A stretch of 64,000 nucleotides of DNA, taken from NCBI RefSeq assembly GCF_000185905.1, contig NC_014923.1, positions 5,913,501 through 5,977,500 on the forward strand. Reading direction: 5' to 3'. Source of the DNA: Mesorhizobium ciceri biovar biserrulae WSM1271. GTDB lineage: Bacteria > Pseudomonadota > Alphaproteobacteria > Rhizobiales > Rhizobiaceae. A model generated the notes under the pieces. The model had not been told where the DNA came from. It searched no databases and saw nothing but the letters and a program-made list of their open reading frames with translations. This document shows positions 45,376 through 53,481 of this stretch, piece after piece. The stretch's first letter is position 1. The number at the start of each line of letters is the position of its first letter. The translations under genes were made by a program, and so were the position numbers.

Positions 45376-46482
45376 TCAGGACATAGCGACCACGATATTG
45401 CCGACATGCCGCTTTTCCATGAACGCCTGCTGGGCAGCGGCAAGCTCGCGTAGTGGGTACTGAGCGGCGAGTATCGGCTTCAGCAGACCCCGCTCGATCA
45501 GGCGAACAAGGCGTGATGCCGTGCCTGGGGGCACGATCGTCGCGCCGGTGAGTTGCAGGTCCTTGTAGACCAGTTGGCGCAGGTCGAATTCGACAACCGG
45601 CCCGGCGATCGCGCCTGAAGTGGAATAGCGGCCGCCGTGACGCAACGCCTCGATCAAATATCCGAAAACGCTGCCGCCAACGACGTCGAGTGCGACATCG
45701 ACACCGCCGCCGACAGCCGCGCGAATTGCTTCGGCCAAGTCGGGCGATGCGCGGTCAATCACCGTCTCAGCGCCGAGTTCCTCGAGCAGGGCCGCCTTCG
45801 AGCGCGAGGCGATCGCGATGACGCGAGCGCCGCGCAACCGGCAAAGTTGTATCGCGGCCGATCCCACTCCTCCCGAGGCGCCGGCGATCACCACGGCCTC
45901 CCCAGGCTTCAGACAGGTGCGCGAGATCAAATTCTCCGCCGTGGTGTAGGCACAGGGAAAGGTTGCCAGCTCGGCATCCGACAGCGGGCTCTCGATTCGG
46001 ATCGCGTTGTCGCCGCGCACGGTAGTGAAGTCGGCAAATCCGCCGTCGCATTCGGACCCGAAATAGGCCGCGCTTTTGGCGTCAAACCAGTCCTCCGGGC
46101 CAAGCAGCCACGGGTCGACGATAACCCGTTCGCCGATCCGGCCGGTGTCAACGCCGTCGCCGATGGCCACGATCCGGCCCGCCACATCGGCGCCCTGGAC
46201 GCGCGGAAACTGCAGCGCCGCGCTTCCCCAACCGCCGACATCGGCCTCGGCCACGGCGAAGCCCGCGCTGCCGCTCGACAGCGTGATGCCGTCATGGACG
46301 GCTTTGGAATACCATGCGGTGCGGGTGTTGATGTCGGTGTTGTTGAGGCCGCAGGCTCCGACCTTGATCAACACTTCGCCGGCAGCCGGCGCGGGAATGG
46401 GCCAATCTTCGCGGTATTCGAGCTTATCGAGACCGCCGTGGCCGGTCAGGATCACCGCACGCATAGATGTCGGCCGAGTCAC
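45376..46482 (-). CDS. zinc-independent MDR-family oxidoreductase
   Basis: A 368-residue medium-chain dehydrogenase/reductase, quinone-oxidoreductase-like. The GroES-like catalytic domain covers 1-150 (VLIKVGACGLNNTDINTRTA). The Rossmann fold carries AVVIAGASGGVGSAAIQLCR and VDVALDVVGG. The structural-zinc Cys cluster is absent, and Asn replaces the catalytic Cys-type ligand (CGLNNTD). GTG 46482 is favoured because GAGGAG lies 6 nt upstream; ATG 46464 is too far from it. It is the last gene of the minus-strand operon, 16 nt after the enolase stop. Role inferred: NAD(P)H-dependent reduction of an enone or aldehyde in the same pathway. Confidence 0.83.
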   Translation of the reverse strand: MTRPTSMRAVILTGHGGLDKLEYREDWPIPAPAAGEVLIKVGACGLNNTDINTRTAWYSKAVHDGITLSSGSAGFAVAEADVGGWGSAALQFPRVQGADVAGRIVAIGDGVDTGRIGERVIVDPWLLGPEDWFDAKSAAYFGSECDGGFADFTTVRGDNAIRIESPLSDAELATFPCAYTTAENLISRTCLKPGEAVVIAGASGGVGSAAIQLCRLRGARVIAIASRSKAALLEELGAETVIDRASPDLAEAIRAAVGGGVDVALDVVGGSVFGYLIEALRHGGRYSTSGAIAGPVVEFDLRQLVYKDLQLTGATIVPPGTASRLVRLIERGLLKPILAAQYPLRELAAAQQAFMEKRHVGNIVVAMS

Positions 46483-46498
46483 GTTTTTCTCCTCGGGA

Positions 46499-47605
46499 TC
46501 ACGAATAGACCGCAACTGCCTCACCCAGCACCTCGACGTCCGGTTCGACGCCGAGACCGGGGTCGCTCGGCGGGGTAGCAAAGCCGTCGATGTTCCTGGC
46601 ACCCTGGCCCGCAACCAGGTCGACAGCGAGATGATGATGGCAAAGCCAGCTCGCAAGCCTGTTTTCGGCTGCCGTGGAGGACGCCAGGTGGATGGCAGCC
46701 GTATCGGCCAGTGCGGAGCCGCCGAGGTCCTCGATATGCATCTGCCACCCCACCGACACGCCGAAATCCCGGATCTGCCTGGCCTTAGTCAGTCCCCCGA
46801 CCCGGTTCGGCTTCACCTTGACGCCTTCGCAGGCACCGAGCTTCCAGGCTTCCAGATGGTCCTCGAAAGTGTGCAGGCATTCGTCCAGCATGATCGGCTG
46901 GCTCACCCTTCTCGCCACCTGCGCGCACTGCGACAGGGTCTGGCAGGGCTGCTCGACCCAGCCCCGCAGGCCTACATTATTCAAGACCCGGATCGCGACC
47001 GCCGGCAGCCAGGCACGATTGACATCATAGGTCACGGTCTCGTCGGGCTGCAGGGCGGCCTCGATTGCCTCTATCCTGGAGATGTCGTGCGCCGGGTCGC
47101 TGCCACCCACCTTTGCCGAATGGGTGCGGTAGCCGTGCGCATACGCCTCCCGGATAAGGGCAATCATCTCCTCATTCGAGCCGGTCGAGATCGACGAATT
47201 GACTGCGACCGGATCTGCTTCTTCGCCACCAAACAGGCGCCACAGCGGCATGCCGCTCGCCCTGCCGAGAATGTCCCAGCAGGCCATGTCGATGGCCGAC
47301 TTGACGTAGAGATGGCCGGGCAAGGCTTTGTCCATAGTGCGGTTGATCGCGTCAAGCGCGCACGGGTCGCGCCCGAGCAGCGCTGGCACCAGCGTTGCGA
47401 TGCCAGCCCGGATGCCAGGTCCGTGGGCAGGCAGGTAGGTGTTGCCCCATGGACAGCCTTCGCCCCAGCCGGACAGACCGGCATCCGTGTCGATGCGCAC
47501 GAAAGTGCTGTCGAGTTTCTCGAACTTCAGCCGGCCGCCGGACAGCCAGTAAGGTTTCGTCAGCGGAAGCTCGTGCTGCCACACGTAAATCCGGGTGATC
47601 TTCAT
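46499..47605 (-). CDS. enolase-superfamily protein (MLE / hydroxyproline-betaine-epimerase-like)
   Basis: A 368-residue member of the muconate-lactonising-enzyme branch. The capping region has GLSGWGEGCPWGNTYLPAHG and KSAIDMACWDILGRASGMPL, resembling proline-betaine epimerases and cis-3-hydroxyproline dehydratases. Barrel residues are the Lys in HSAKVGGSD (first Lys of KxK replaced by Ser), metal ligands Asp in YDVNRAW, Glu in VEQPCQ and Asp-Glu in LDECLHTFED, and Lys in VKPNRVGGLTKA. Epimerase or dehydratase activity on an amino acid or betaine is inferred. ATG 47605 follows the CMD stop by 16 nt. Its frame is open upstream through the CMD tail. A relic of the same N-terminus lies at 29613-29702. 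Confidence 0.83.
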   Translation of the reverse strand: MKITRIYVWQHELPLTKPYWLSGGRLKFEKLDSTFVRIDTDAGLSGWGEGCPWGNTYLPAHGPGIRAGIATLVPALLGRDPCALDAINRTMDKALPGHLYVKSAIDMACWDILGRASGMPLWRLFGGEEADPVAVNSSISTGSNEEMIALIREAYAHGYRTHSAKVGGSDPAHDISRIEAIEAALQPDETVTYDVNRAWLPAVAIRVLNNVGLRGWVEQPCQTLSQCAQVARRVSQPIMLDECLHTFEDHLEAWKLGACEGVKVKPNRVGGLTKARQIRDFGVSVGWQMHIEDLGGSALADTAAIHLASSTAAENRLASWLCHHHLAVDLVAGQGARNIDGFATPPSDPGLGVEPDVEVLGEAVAVYS

Positions 47606-47621
47606 AGCAGCGGGGCGCTCC

Positions 47622-47981
47622 TCAAGAACCTTGCTGGCGACACGAAAGCTCAAGCGCCTGCGGCACGCCACAGTAGATACCGACGACATGGATCGCGGCG
47701 CGGATCTCTTCCATGGACACACCGTTGTTGAGCGCGCCGCGGCAATGGGTTTCCCACTCGTGCATCTTTCCGAGCCCCCCGATTATCGCGAGGTTCATGA
47801 GCGATCGCGTCTGGGCGTCGAGCGCTTCGTCGCCCCAGCCGAACCCCCAGCACCAGGCGGTCATCGCCTCTTGGAAGGGACGGGTGAAGGCGTCTGCAGC
47901 GGCGAGGTTCTTCTCCACGTATTCGGCCTCCAAGGTGGCCTTGCGCCTGGGAAGGCCCTCGTCGAACAAATCTTTCTTCAC
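47622..47981 (-). CDS. CMD-family protein with frameshifted C-terminus
   Basis: A 119-residue paralogue of the CMD protein at 39808-40188, nearly identical through GVPQALE. It then reads LSCRQQGS instead of CFRVARKVLEERNLL. The expected tail FRVASKVLEERPA lies in the next frame, consistent with a 2 nt deletion near 47650, and that frame is continuous with the enolase gene. Only the last helix is affected, so function may persist. The start is GTG with AGGAG 6 nt upstream. It lies 9 nt after the aldehyde dehydrogenase stop. Confidence 0.8.
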   Translation of the reverse strand: MKKDLFDEGLPRRKATLEAEYVEKNLAAADAFTRPFQEAMTAWCWGFGWGDEALDAQTRSLMNLAIIGGLGKMHEWETHCRGALNNGVSMEEIRAAIHVVGIYCGVPQALELSCRQQGS

Positions 47982-47990
47982 ACGAAACTC

Positions 47991-49445
47991 CTAAGATTGA
48001 AGTGAGATCGCGATGTTCTTGGTTTGCACGTAGTTCCATAACGCCTCGCGGCCCTTTTCCCGCCCGTAGCCGGACTTGCCATAGCCGCCGAAGGGCGTCT
48101 CGACGCCCCCGGCGAACCATTCGTTAACGAAGACTTGTCCGGCGCGCAGCCGCGCGGCTGTTTTCATCGCTCGGGTGACGTCGGCGGTAAAGACGCCACC
48201 TACGAGCCCGTAATCGGTTCCGTTGGCAATGCGCACTGCCTCCTCGTCCTCACCGAACTTTAGGACGGACAGGACCGGTCCGAAGATCTCGTCTCGGGCG
48301 ATGTTCATGTCCGGTGTAACACCGTCAAATATGGTCGGCTCGAGGAAGTAACCGGGCTGGTTGAGTTTGCGACCACCGACCACGGGTCGGGCGCCCTGGC
48401 GTTTAGCCTCGCGGCACATTGCCTCGGCGCGATCGCGCTGAGCAGCGGAGATCATCGCCCCCATATTTGCGCCGAAGTCCGGTCGATCGAGGCCCGGTCC
48501 GACCGAGATCGAGCGGGCCATATCGGCCACCCGTTCGACGACCTCGTCGTGAACGTCATCATGGACGATCAGTCTGGACATGGCGGAGCATACCTGGCCG
48601 GCATTGAAGAAAATCCCCCAGCGCACCGACGACACAAGCGCGTCGAGGTCGGCGTCGGGCCAGACGATCGCGGCCGATTTGCCGCCGAGCTCCAGCACGC
48701 AGGGGACGACGTTCCTGGCCGCAGCTGAGGCGATACTGATGCCAGTCGTCACGGAGCCGATGAAGACGATCTGGCTGACGTCTCGGTGGCCGACCAGCGA
48801 TGCCCCGGCTTCGCGACCAAGCCCGCACAGTATGTTGACTGCGCCGCGCGGCAGGCCAGCATGCTCGGCCGCCTTAGCGATGTATGCGCTGGACAGCGGG
48901 GCGAGTTCGGGGGTCTTGACGACGCAGGCATTGCCCGTGGCCAAAGCCGGCGCTAGCGAGCGTGCGGCCATCTCCAGCGGATAGTTCCACGGGATCACCT
49001 GCGCGGACACGCCATAGGGCTCGTAGCTGGTGAAGTCGTAATAGCCCTCGCCGAGCGGGATCGAGCGGCCCTCGAACGTTTCGGCCTGGTTGCCGTAATA
49101 TTCGAAGTAACGCGCCGCACCCTCGACCTCGAGCCGCGCCTCCCAGAGCGGCTTGCCCGCCTCACGACACAGCACTTCCGCAATGATGTCGATATTGGCC
49201 AGAAGGTAGTCACCCATCGCCTGGACCATCCGGCCGCGCTCGACCGGACGCATTGCAGTCAGCACGCCAGTTTCGTGACACGCTCTGGCAGCTACGACCG
49301 CACGGTTGACATCGCCGGCATCGGCAAGCCCCTGCTCGGCCAGATTTTCACCTGTTGCGGGATCGTCGACCACGATCCTGCCGGCACCGCCGTCGGTCCA
49401 TGCGCCGTCAATATAGTTCTGCCAATATGCCTTAACCTCAGGCAT
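47991..49445 (-). CDS. NAD(P)-dependent aldehyde dehydrogenase
   Basis: A 484-residue ALDH with all hallmarks: SAQVIPWNYPLEMAARSLAP, the cofactor loop FIGSVTTG, the general base Glu in VLELGGKSAAIVWP, the catalytic Cys in FFNAGQVCSAMSRL and EIFGPVLSVLKF. It resembles betaine-aldehyde and gamma-aminobutyraldehyde dehydrogenases. ATG 49445 overlaps the Rieske stop by 8 nt (ATGCCTGA), so translation is coupled; the longer frame to 49478 is not needed. It would oxidise an aldehyde released by the upstream oxygenase. Confidence 0.88.
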   Translation of the reverse strand: MPEVKAYWQNYIDGAWTDGGAGRIVVDDPATGENLAEQGLADAGDVNRAVVAARACHETGVLTAMRPVERGRMVQAMGDYLLANIDIIAEVLCREAGKPLWEARLEVEGAARYFEYYGNQAETFEGRSIPLGEGYYDFTSYEPYGVSAQVIPWNYPLEMAARSLAPALATGNACVVKTPELAPLSSAYIAKAAEHAGLPRGAVNILCGLGREAGASLVGHRDVSQIVFIGSVTTGISIASAAARNVVPCVLELGGKSAAIVWPDADLDALVSSVRWGIFFNAGQVCSAMSRLIVHDDVHDEVVERVADMARSISVGPGLDRPDFGANMGAMISAAQRDRAEAMCREAKRQGARPVVGGRKLNQPGYFLEPTIFDGVTPDMNIARDEIFGPVLSVLKFGEDEEAVRIANGTDYGLVGGVFTADVTRAMKTAARLRAGQVFVNEWFAGGVETPFGGYGKSGYGREKGREALWNYVQTKNIAISLQS

Positions 49446-50541
49446 GGACGGCCTCGCGCATCCACTCTTGGAGCACACGTATCGAGTGCTCGGAATTGAC
49501 GCCGCAATTGGGGTCGATAACGAGTGGGCCAGGCCGATAGCCGCGGCTTTTCAGACCGCGCTGGACGGATTCAACGATGTGGATATCTTCCTCCACCGTG
49601 GTCGCCCGATCTTGGATAGCCAGCTTGCGTATCATATCCGAATCGGCTCCGTTGATCGTGTACCAGCCGCGCCATACGACGACCTCATCCACGCCCTTGG
49701 GGCGCCAGTGATAGGTGTTCAGCACGTTGCCGGGGTAGACCTGGAAGGAGAATGTTGGCCACAAGAACCACGACGAATACTTCCGGGCGCGGGGATTGGC
49801 GGCGAGATCAATCGGGTAGCTCATGCGCTCCAGGTTCTGGCATTCGGTTGTATGCCTGAGGCAATAGCCTTGAGGCTGGATGTCATAGGTTTCCGGCTTG
49901 ATCACGCCGGTCGAAAAAGTTTTGTGATTGAACTGGCAGTGATAGCACTCGGAATAGTTTTCGACGGAGACTTTCCAGTTGCAGCGTTCGGGAATCTCGA
50001 CCCATTCTAGTGGTTTCAACCGCTCGATGTCAGGGACATATTCAGTTAGTTCTTCTCGAACTCTCGAGAACCATTCATCCATGGGGTGCGCATCTGGATC
50101 GAGATTCACGAACACGAAGCCCAGAAAAACCTCGGTTCTCACGGATGGCAAACAAACGTCGTGCCGGTCGAAACCCGGAACCGCCTTAATGTTCGGACCG
50201 CTGCGCAGTTGTCCGCTGATCTCATACGTCCAAGCATGATAGGGGCAAACGGTGAGCTTTGAATTTCCGGTCCCGTGCACCAACTCATGCGCCCGGTGCT
50301 GGCACACATTGTAGAAGGATCGCACTTCACCGTCGCGATCCCGGATACAGAACAGGTTCTGGCCGGCGATCTCGAACGTGAAGTAGTCGCCCGGCTTCTC
50401 CACCAGACTGACGTGCCCGGCAAATTGCCATGAGCGAGCTAGCAGGCCGGCCTGTTCCTTGGCAAAGATCTCTAGGTCGGTGTAGTAATGGGCTTCCAGA
50501 GATCGCAGGGGCACAATCGGCGGCATCGCGGGGATATTCAT
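49438..50541 (-). CDS. Rieske non-heme iron oxygenase, alpha subunit (betaine-demethylase/CntA-like)
   Basis: A 367-residue ring-hydroxylating-type oxygenase. The Rieske cluster is CQHRAH-N14-CPYHAW (residues about 80-105). The mononuclear iron site is NYSECYHCQFNHK (near 205-217), with a distal acidic ligand in TTVEEDIHIVE. Overall it resembles choline, carnitine and stachydrine mono-oxygenases that hydroxylate N-methyl or adjacent carbons. A reductase partner is needed and none is encoded nearby. ATG 50541 overlaps the preceding stop (ATGA). It is followed by an overlapping ALDH gene, a pairing seen in betaine pathways. Confidence 0.87.
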   Translation of the reverse strand: MNIPAMPPIVPLRSLEAHYYTDLEIFAKEQAGLLARSWQFAGHVSLVEKPGDYFTFEIAGQNLFCIRDRDGEVRSFYNVCQHRAHELVHGTGNSKLTVCPYHAWTYEISGQLRSGPNIKAVPGFDRHDVCLPSVRTEVFLGFVFVNLDPDAHPMDEWFSRVREELTEYVPDIERLKPLEWVEIPERCNWKVSVENYSECYHCQFNHKTFSTGVIKPETYDIQPQGYCLRHTTECQNLERMSYPIDLAANPRARKYSSWFLWPTFSFQVYPGNVLNTYHWRPKGVDEVVVWRGWYTINGADSDMIRKLAIQDRATTVEEDIHIVESVQRGLKSRGYRPGPLVIDPNCGVNSEHSIRVLQEWMREAVHA

Positions 50542-50903
50542 CGTTGATCCTCACTCCAGTAGATACCAAGCTCCTGGCGTCGCTGATGAAATCGCTGGAT
50601 GTTGCTGACGGCCTCGGGACCAGCCTCGGGATGTAGCACCTCGCCGTGCAAGGGACTGTATCCACGGGCGGTAGTGGGGTACACGTCTTGGGCGGCGTGG
50701 CCGAAACGTTCCTTTGTCGATTGTGGCAACGCGAAGAACCGCCGGGAAGCCTGGATGGCTTCTGTAATCTGTTCTTTCGGGATGCCGTGCTCAAGGTAGA
50801 AGAACCCGGACTCCTCGCATGCCAGGCGCAGGCGCTCGCGCTCTTCGTGTCGCGTTGCATCGGCTGTCAATTTTGTCAGTGAGATTTGCGGTAGCGTGAT
50901 CAT
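50538..50903 (-). pseudogene. chimeric frame: IPNS-like oxygenase N-terminus fused to RpiR C-terminus
   Basis: Residues 1-95 equal the start of the intact oxygenase at 62348-63277 (one substitution, G to S). After LHPEAGP it continues AVSNIQRFHQRRQELGIYWS, which matches the C-terminal end of the RpiR-type regulator at 38864-39778, and stops 3 nt into the Rieske gene. All iron and 2-oxoglutarate ligands are missing, so it has no oxygenase activity. It is open and in register in the operon, so it is probably still translated as a 121-residue protein. Confidence 0.85.
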
Positions 50904-51075
50904 AGCTGCTTCTCCGTTCGCGCATTGGCTTTATGGGTCACCTGGAAAACCCAGTAGTGGGCGCCCTCCTCCGCGAGGTATCTGCCGTTGCTTAAACACT
51001 GTGCCGTCACAAGCAGGTCCTCATCCTGCAGACGCCGCACCTCATCTTCAAAGGATGTGGCCTCCGCATAGCTTT
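50615..51075. repeat. segmental duplication D1, copy 1 (with 62990-63445)
   Basis: About 455 bp are nearly identical to 62990-63445; I counted two substitutions by eye (near 50811 and 50942). The block spans the IPNS-like N-terminus and methyltransferase C-terminus. The high identity implies recent duplication or gene conversion. Confidence 0.85.
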
Positions 51076-51607
51076 TGCGGGTGCTTGCGATGATGAACCC
51101 ATCGGGGCGCGTCACGCGAGCAAGTTCGCGCAATGCGTCCGGTCGGACGTGCCCGAGCGTGAAGACGCCGCAGCAAACAGTAATGTCATAAGTCGCACTG
51201 GAGTAGTCGGAGAGCGGCCCATTAAGGTCGACATCGCCTTGGACATGGCGGTAGACGTGGCTTTTTCGCGCCTTTCCTGCCATGTCTTCGGAAAGGTCGA
51301 ACCCGTCTAGCAACTGGAAGCCGAGGCGATTCAACTGCGCGCCAACGAGGCCCGTTCCGCACCCGGCGTCAAGGATTGCGATGGCTGCTCGTTCATTGGC
51401 AAAATACGCCGTCTGCACCGCGCTCGCGAGTTCCGCAACAACCGTCGGCCCGCAGTAGCCCTCGCGGCCAACATCCAGTTCATAGGAACTGGCCCATCCG
51501 CGATAGAAGCGGGCCAAGCGACCGACGTCGCCGTCGAGGGCATGGGAGTCCTTGATGCGCTTTCGTGCGGCTTGCTCTATTGCCGTCTGCTCATTCAGAG
51601 TGGTCAT
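50900..51607 (-). CDS. class-I SAM-dependent methyltransferase
   Basis: A 235-residue Rossmann-fold methyltransferase. Motif I is AIAILDAGCGTGLVGAQLNR, the motif II region is LDGFDLSEDMAGKARK, and motif III is TVCCGVFTLGHVRPDALREL. It most resembles small-molecule methyltransferases of the Methyltransf_11/25 type; the substrate is not evident. Both ends overlap neighbours by ATGA, upstream with the dehydrogenase and downstream with the oxygenase chimera, so it is embedded in the operon. Its last about 55 codons are duplicated at 63274-63440. Confidence 0.87.
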   Translation of the reverse strand: MTTLNEQTAIEQAARKRIKDSHALDGDVGRLARFYRGWASSYELDVGREGYCGPTVVAELASAVQTAYFANERAAIAILDAGCGTGLVGAQLNRLGFQLLDGFDLSEDMAGKARKSHVYRHVQGDVDLNGPLSDYSSATYDITVCCGVFTLGHVRPDALRELARVTRPDGFIIASTRKSYAEATSFEDEVRRLQDEDLLVTAQCLSNGRYLAEEGAHYWVFQVTHKANARTEKQL

Positions 51608-52926
51608 GACAGTTCCTCCGTGTAGGGGTAGATGAGATGGGGTACATTCGTCAGCGGCGGGGCAATGGGCTGTCGGTTGCCGTATTGCTGAGCATGGCTA
51701 TCCGACCATGCGGAGGCGCCTACGCTCCAGGTGATAACGTCGTGGATCAGGGCATCGCTCAGGCCCATGCCGCGCCCAAGATCAAACGCCTCGTCAAGGA
51801 TCAGGCGATTCAAGTTAGTGAGCTCGACGGACAGAGACTCGAGTAGCCGTATCTGGACGTCACTTAGCGGGACGTCCTCGAGCGGAAACATATGCTCGCG
51901 CTTCGGTTTGATCCGTCCGACGGGATCGGTCAGAAATTCTTGGTCTGGCGGATGCGCGGGGTCGGCACCGTATTTGGATGGCGCGCGATAACCCGGCACT
52001 TGCAGTCCAGCGCCGTAGGCCGCCTGCGCCAGTTCGACGACGCTCAGATGGCTGTCGTGTCGATCGAACTTCCTTCCCGCCAGGCTATAGCGCTCTTCGA
52101 TCGTGCGCCCGATCGGCAGTCCCACGCCGAGTTCGTCGGCCAGCTGGACGGTCAAGTCCATATCCTTCATCGTGATCTCCAGAGTGCAAGAGCGATCGTA
52201 ACTGCCATCTAGGAGAAACGGGACGAATTGCTCGACTGCAACGGAGTTCGCCGAAGAACCGACAAACTTGCGCCACGCCTGCTGGGCTGGAACGCCGTCG
52301 CGTACGCTTCGGCAGAGCGCGTCACCGCTGGCAACGGCCGCAGCGTAAAAGAGAAGGTTCGTCAGAAGTTTGACCGACTGGCCCTGACCGATGTTTCCGA
52401 CATGGAAGGAGACGGCTCCCATGGCTTGCAACGCCGCCTCGCAACGTACATAGGCTTCCAATGGCCCACCCACGAAGAAGCTGACATTGCCAAAATCGAC
52501 CCCCATGTGAGACAAGTTGCTCACGGGCGCTTCTAGCGAATACACGCCAATTGCTGCCGCCCGTCGGGCGATCTCGATCGTATTGTGGTAGTCGGTAGTA
52601 GACGCGTCGATCCACACGCCGCCCGGTGGCATTCCGGCCATAGCGCCCTGCTCGCCCGTCATGTTGTCAAAGACATCGCGGGGCATCGGCAGACAAGTAA
52701 TGACAATCTCGCAATCGCGGGCCGCGTCACACGGTGCATCATGCCACCGGGCTCCCTTTTCGACCACGTCTTTTGCAGCCGCGGGATCAATATCGTACAC
52801 ATTCACCAGATAGCCGGCCTCCAGGAGCTTGGCGATCATCGGCCGCCCCATGCTGCCGGTACCAACGAATCCGATGCGTTCGGCGTTGCCGAAAAGAGCG
52901 GCGGGCGCGGCTTCTACAGTAGACAA
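51604..52926 (-). CDS. beta-hydroxyacid dehydrogenase-family protein with extended C-terminus
   Basis: A 440-residue NAD(P)-dependent dehydrogenase of the 3-hydroxyisobutyrate/6-phosphogluconate type. It has the N-terminal fold GFVGTGSMGRPMIAKLLEAG, substrate-loop DASTTD, APVSNLSHMG in place of the usual APVSGG, and the catalytic Lys in GQGQSVKLLTNLL. About 140 residues beyond the family's usual 300 follow (from about residue 300 on) and have no recognised domain. The start is TTG with AAAGGAAG 6 nt upstream. It is the first gene of the minus-strand operon; AT-rich upstream DNA probably carries the promoter. Confidence 0.82.
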   Translation of the reverse strand: MSTVEAAPAALFGNAERIGFVGTGSMGRPMIAKLLEAGYLVNVYDIDPAAAKDVVEKGARWHDAPCDAARDCEIVITCLPMPRDVFDNMTGEQGAMAGMPPGGVWIDASTTDYHNTIEIARRAAAIGVYSLEAPVSNLSHMGVDFGNVSFFVGGPLEAYVRCEAALQAMGAVSFHVGNIGQGQSVKLLTNLLFYAAAVASGDALCRSVRDGVPAQQAWRKFVGSSANSVAVEQFVPFLLDGSYDRSCTLEITMKDMDLTVQLADELGVGLPIGRTIEERYSLAGRKFDRHDSHLSVVELAQAAYGAGLQVPGYRAPSKYGADPAHPPDQEFLTDPVGRIKPKREHMFPLEDVPLSDVQIRLLESLSVELTNLNRLILDEAFDLGRGMGLSDALIHDVITWSVGASAWSDSHAQQYGNRQPIAPPLTNVPHLIYPYTEELS

Positions 52927-53481
52927 TGGGACTTCCTTTCATAGGTCAGTCGCGATTAGTGCTACGTACAGTTCAAACAGAACCTAGGCCCACAAATAAA
53001 TGGATGATGTCATCATGGCAAGCTTTCTTATATTAAAATCACTTTAAATTTTGCACAATTAATATTTACCAAGCATATGTGGATATGACGTAATACGGAA
53101 CCTCGCAAATTGTGGCGCCGACTTGCTTTCATGAGTTGCCGCACAGTTTGATGAAATTTCGAGAATAAGCCAGAATTCATTGGATTGTCGCTATGACAGT
53201 GGTCGGCTGAAGGGACGTGGTTGTGCCCGTTCCCAATCGCCGCCCGAGATACATGCGTAATCTTCCGCGGGTCCACGCTTCCAAGTTGGCAAGCACCCCT
53301 GGGGTCTGGCAGAAGCCTAAGTAGCCGCGCCATCCGATGAGGTACTGGCTTCGACGCCTGGGCCAGCTGCCGCAGACTTATGCCCCGGGTCTGGCGTACT
53401 CATATCCCGGATCAGCGCCTGAATTTGGCGAGGGCCTTCGGCACTATGCGCCGCTCGCTCCCGTCATTCGCGATGCTCACT
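52927..53481. other. AT-rich promoter region of the operon
   Basis: No gene. The part at 53000-53070 is markedly AT-rich compared with its surroundings and contains a 13 bp palindrome. It lies between the operon start and the C-terminus of the D-Ala-D-Ala-ligase-like gene. No nod-box-like module was found here. Confidence 0.55.
53004..53016. promoter_or_regulatory. palindrome ATGATGTCATCAT
   Basis: A perfect 6-1-6 palindrome 78 nt upstream of the dehydrogenase start, next to AT-rich DNA. It could be an operator. The regulator is unknown. Confidence 0.4.

Noticed and set aside
45637..47731. Two long plus-strand frames (313 and 551 codons)
   Set aside because: Antisense shadows of the MDR and enolase genes with no recognisable domains.
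53028..53333. 101-codon minus-strand frame upstream of the operon
   Set aside because: It lies in the AT-rich promoter region and has no signature or plausible start.
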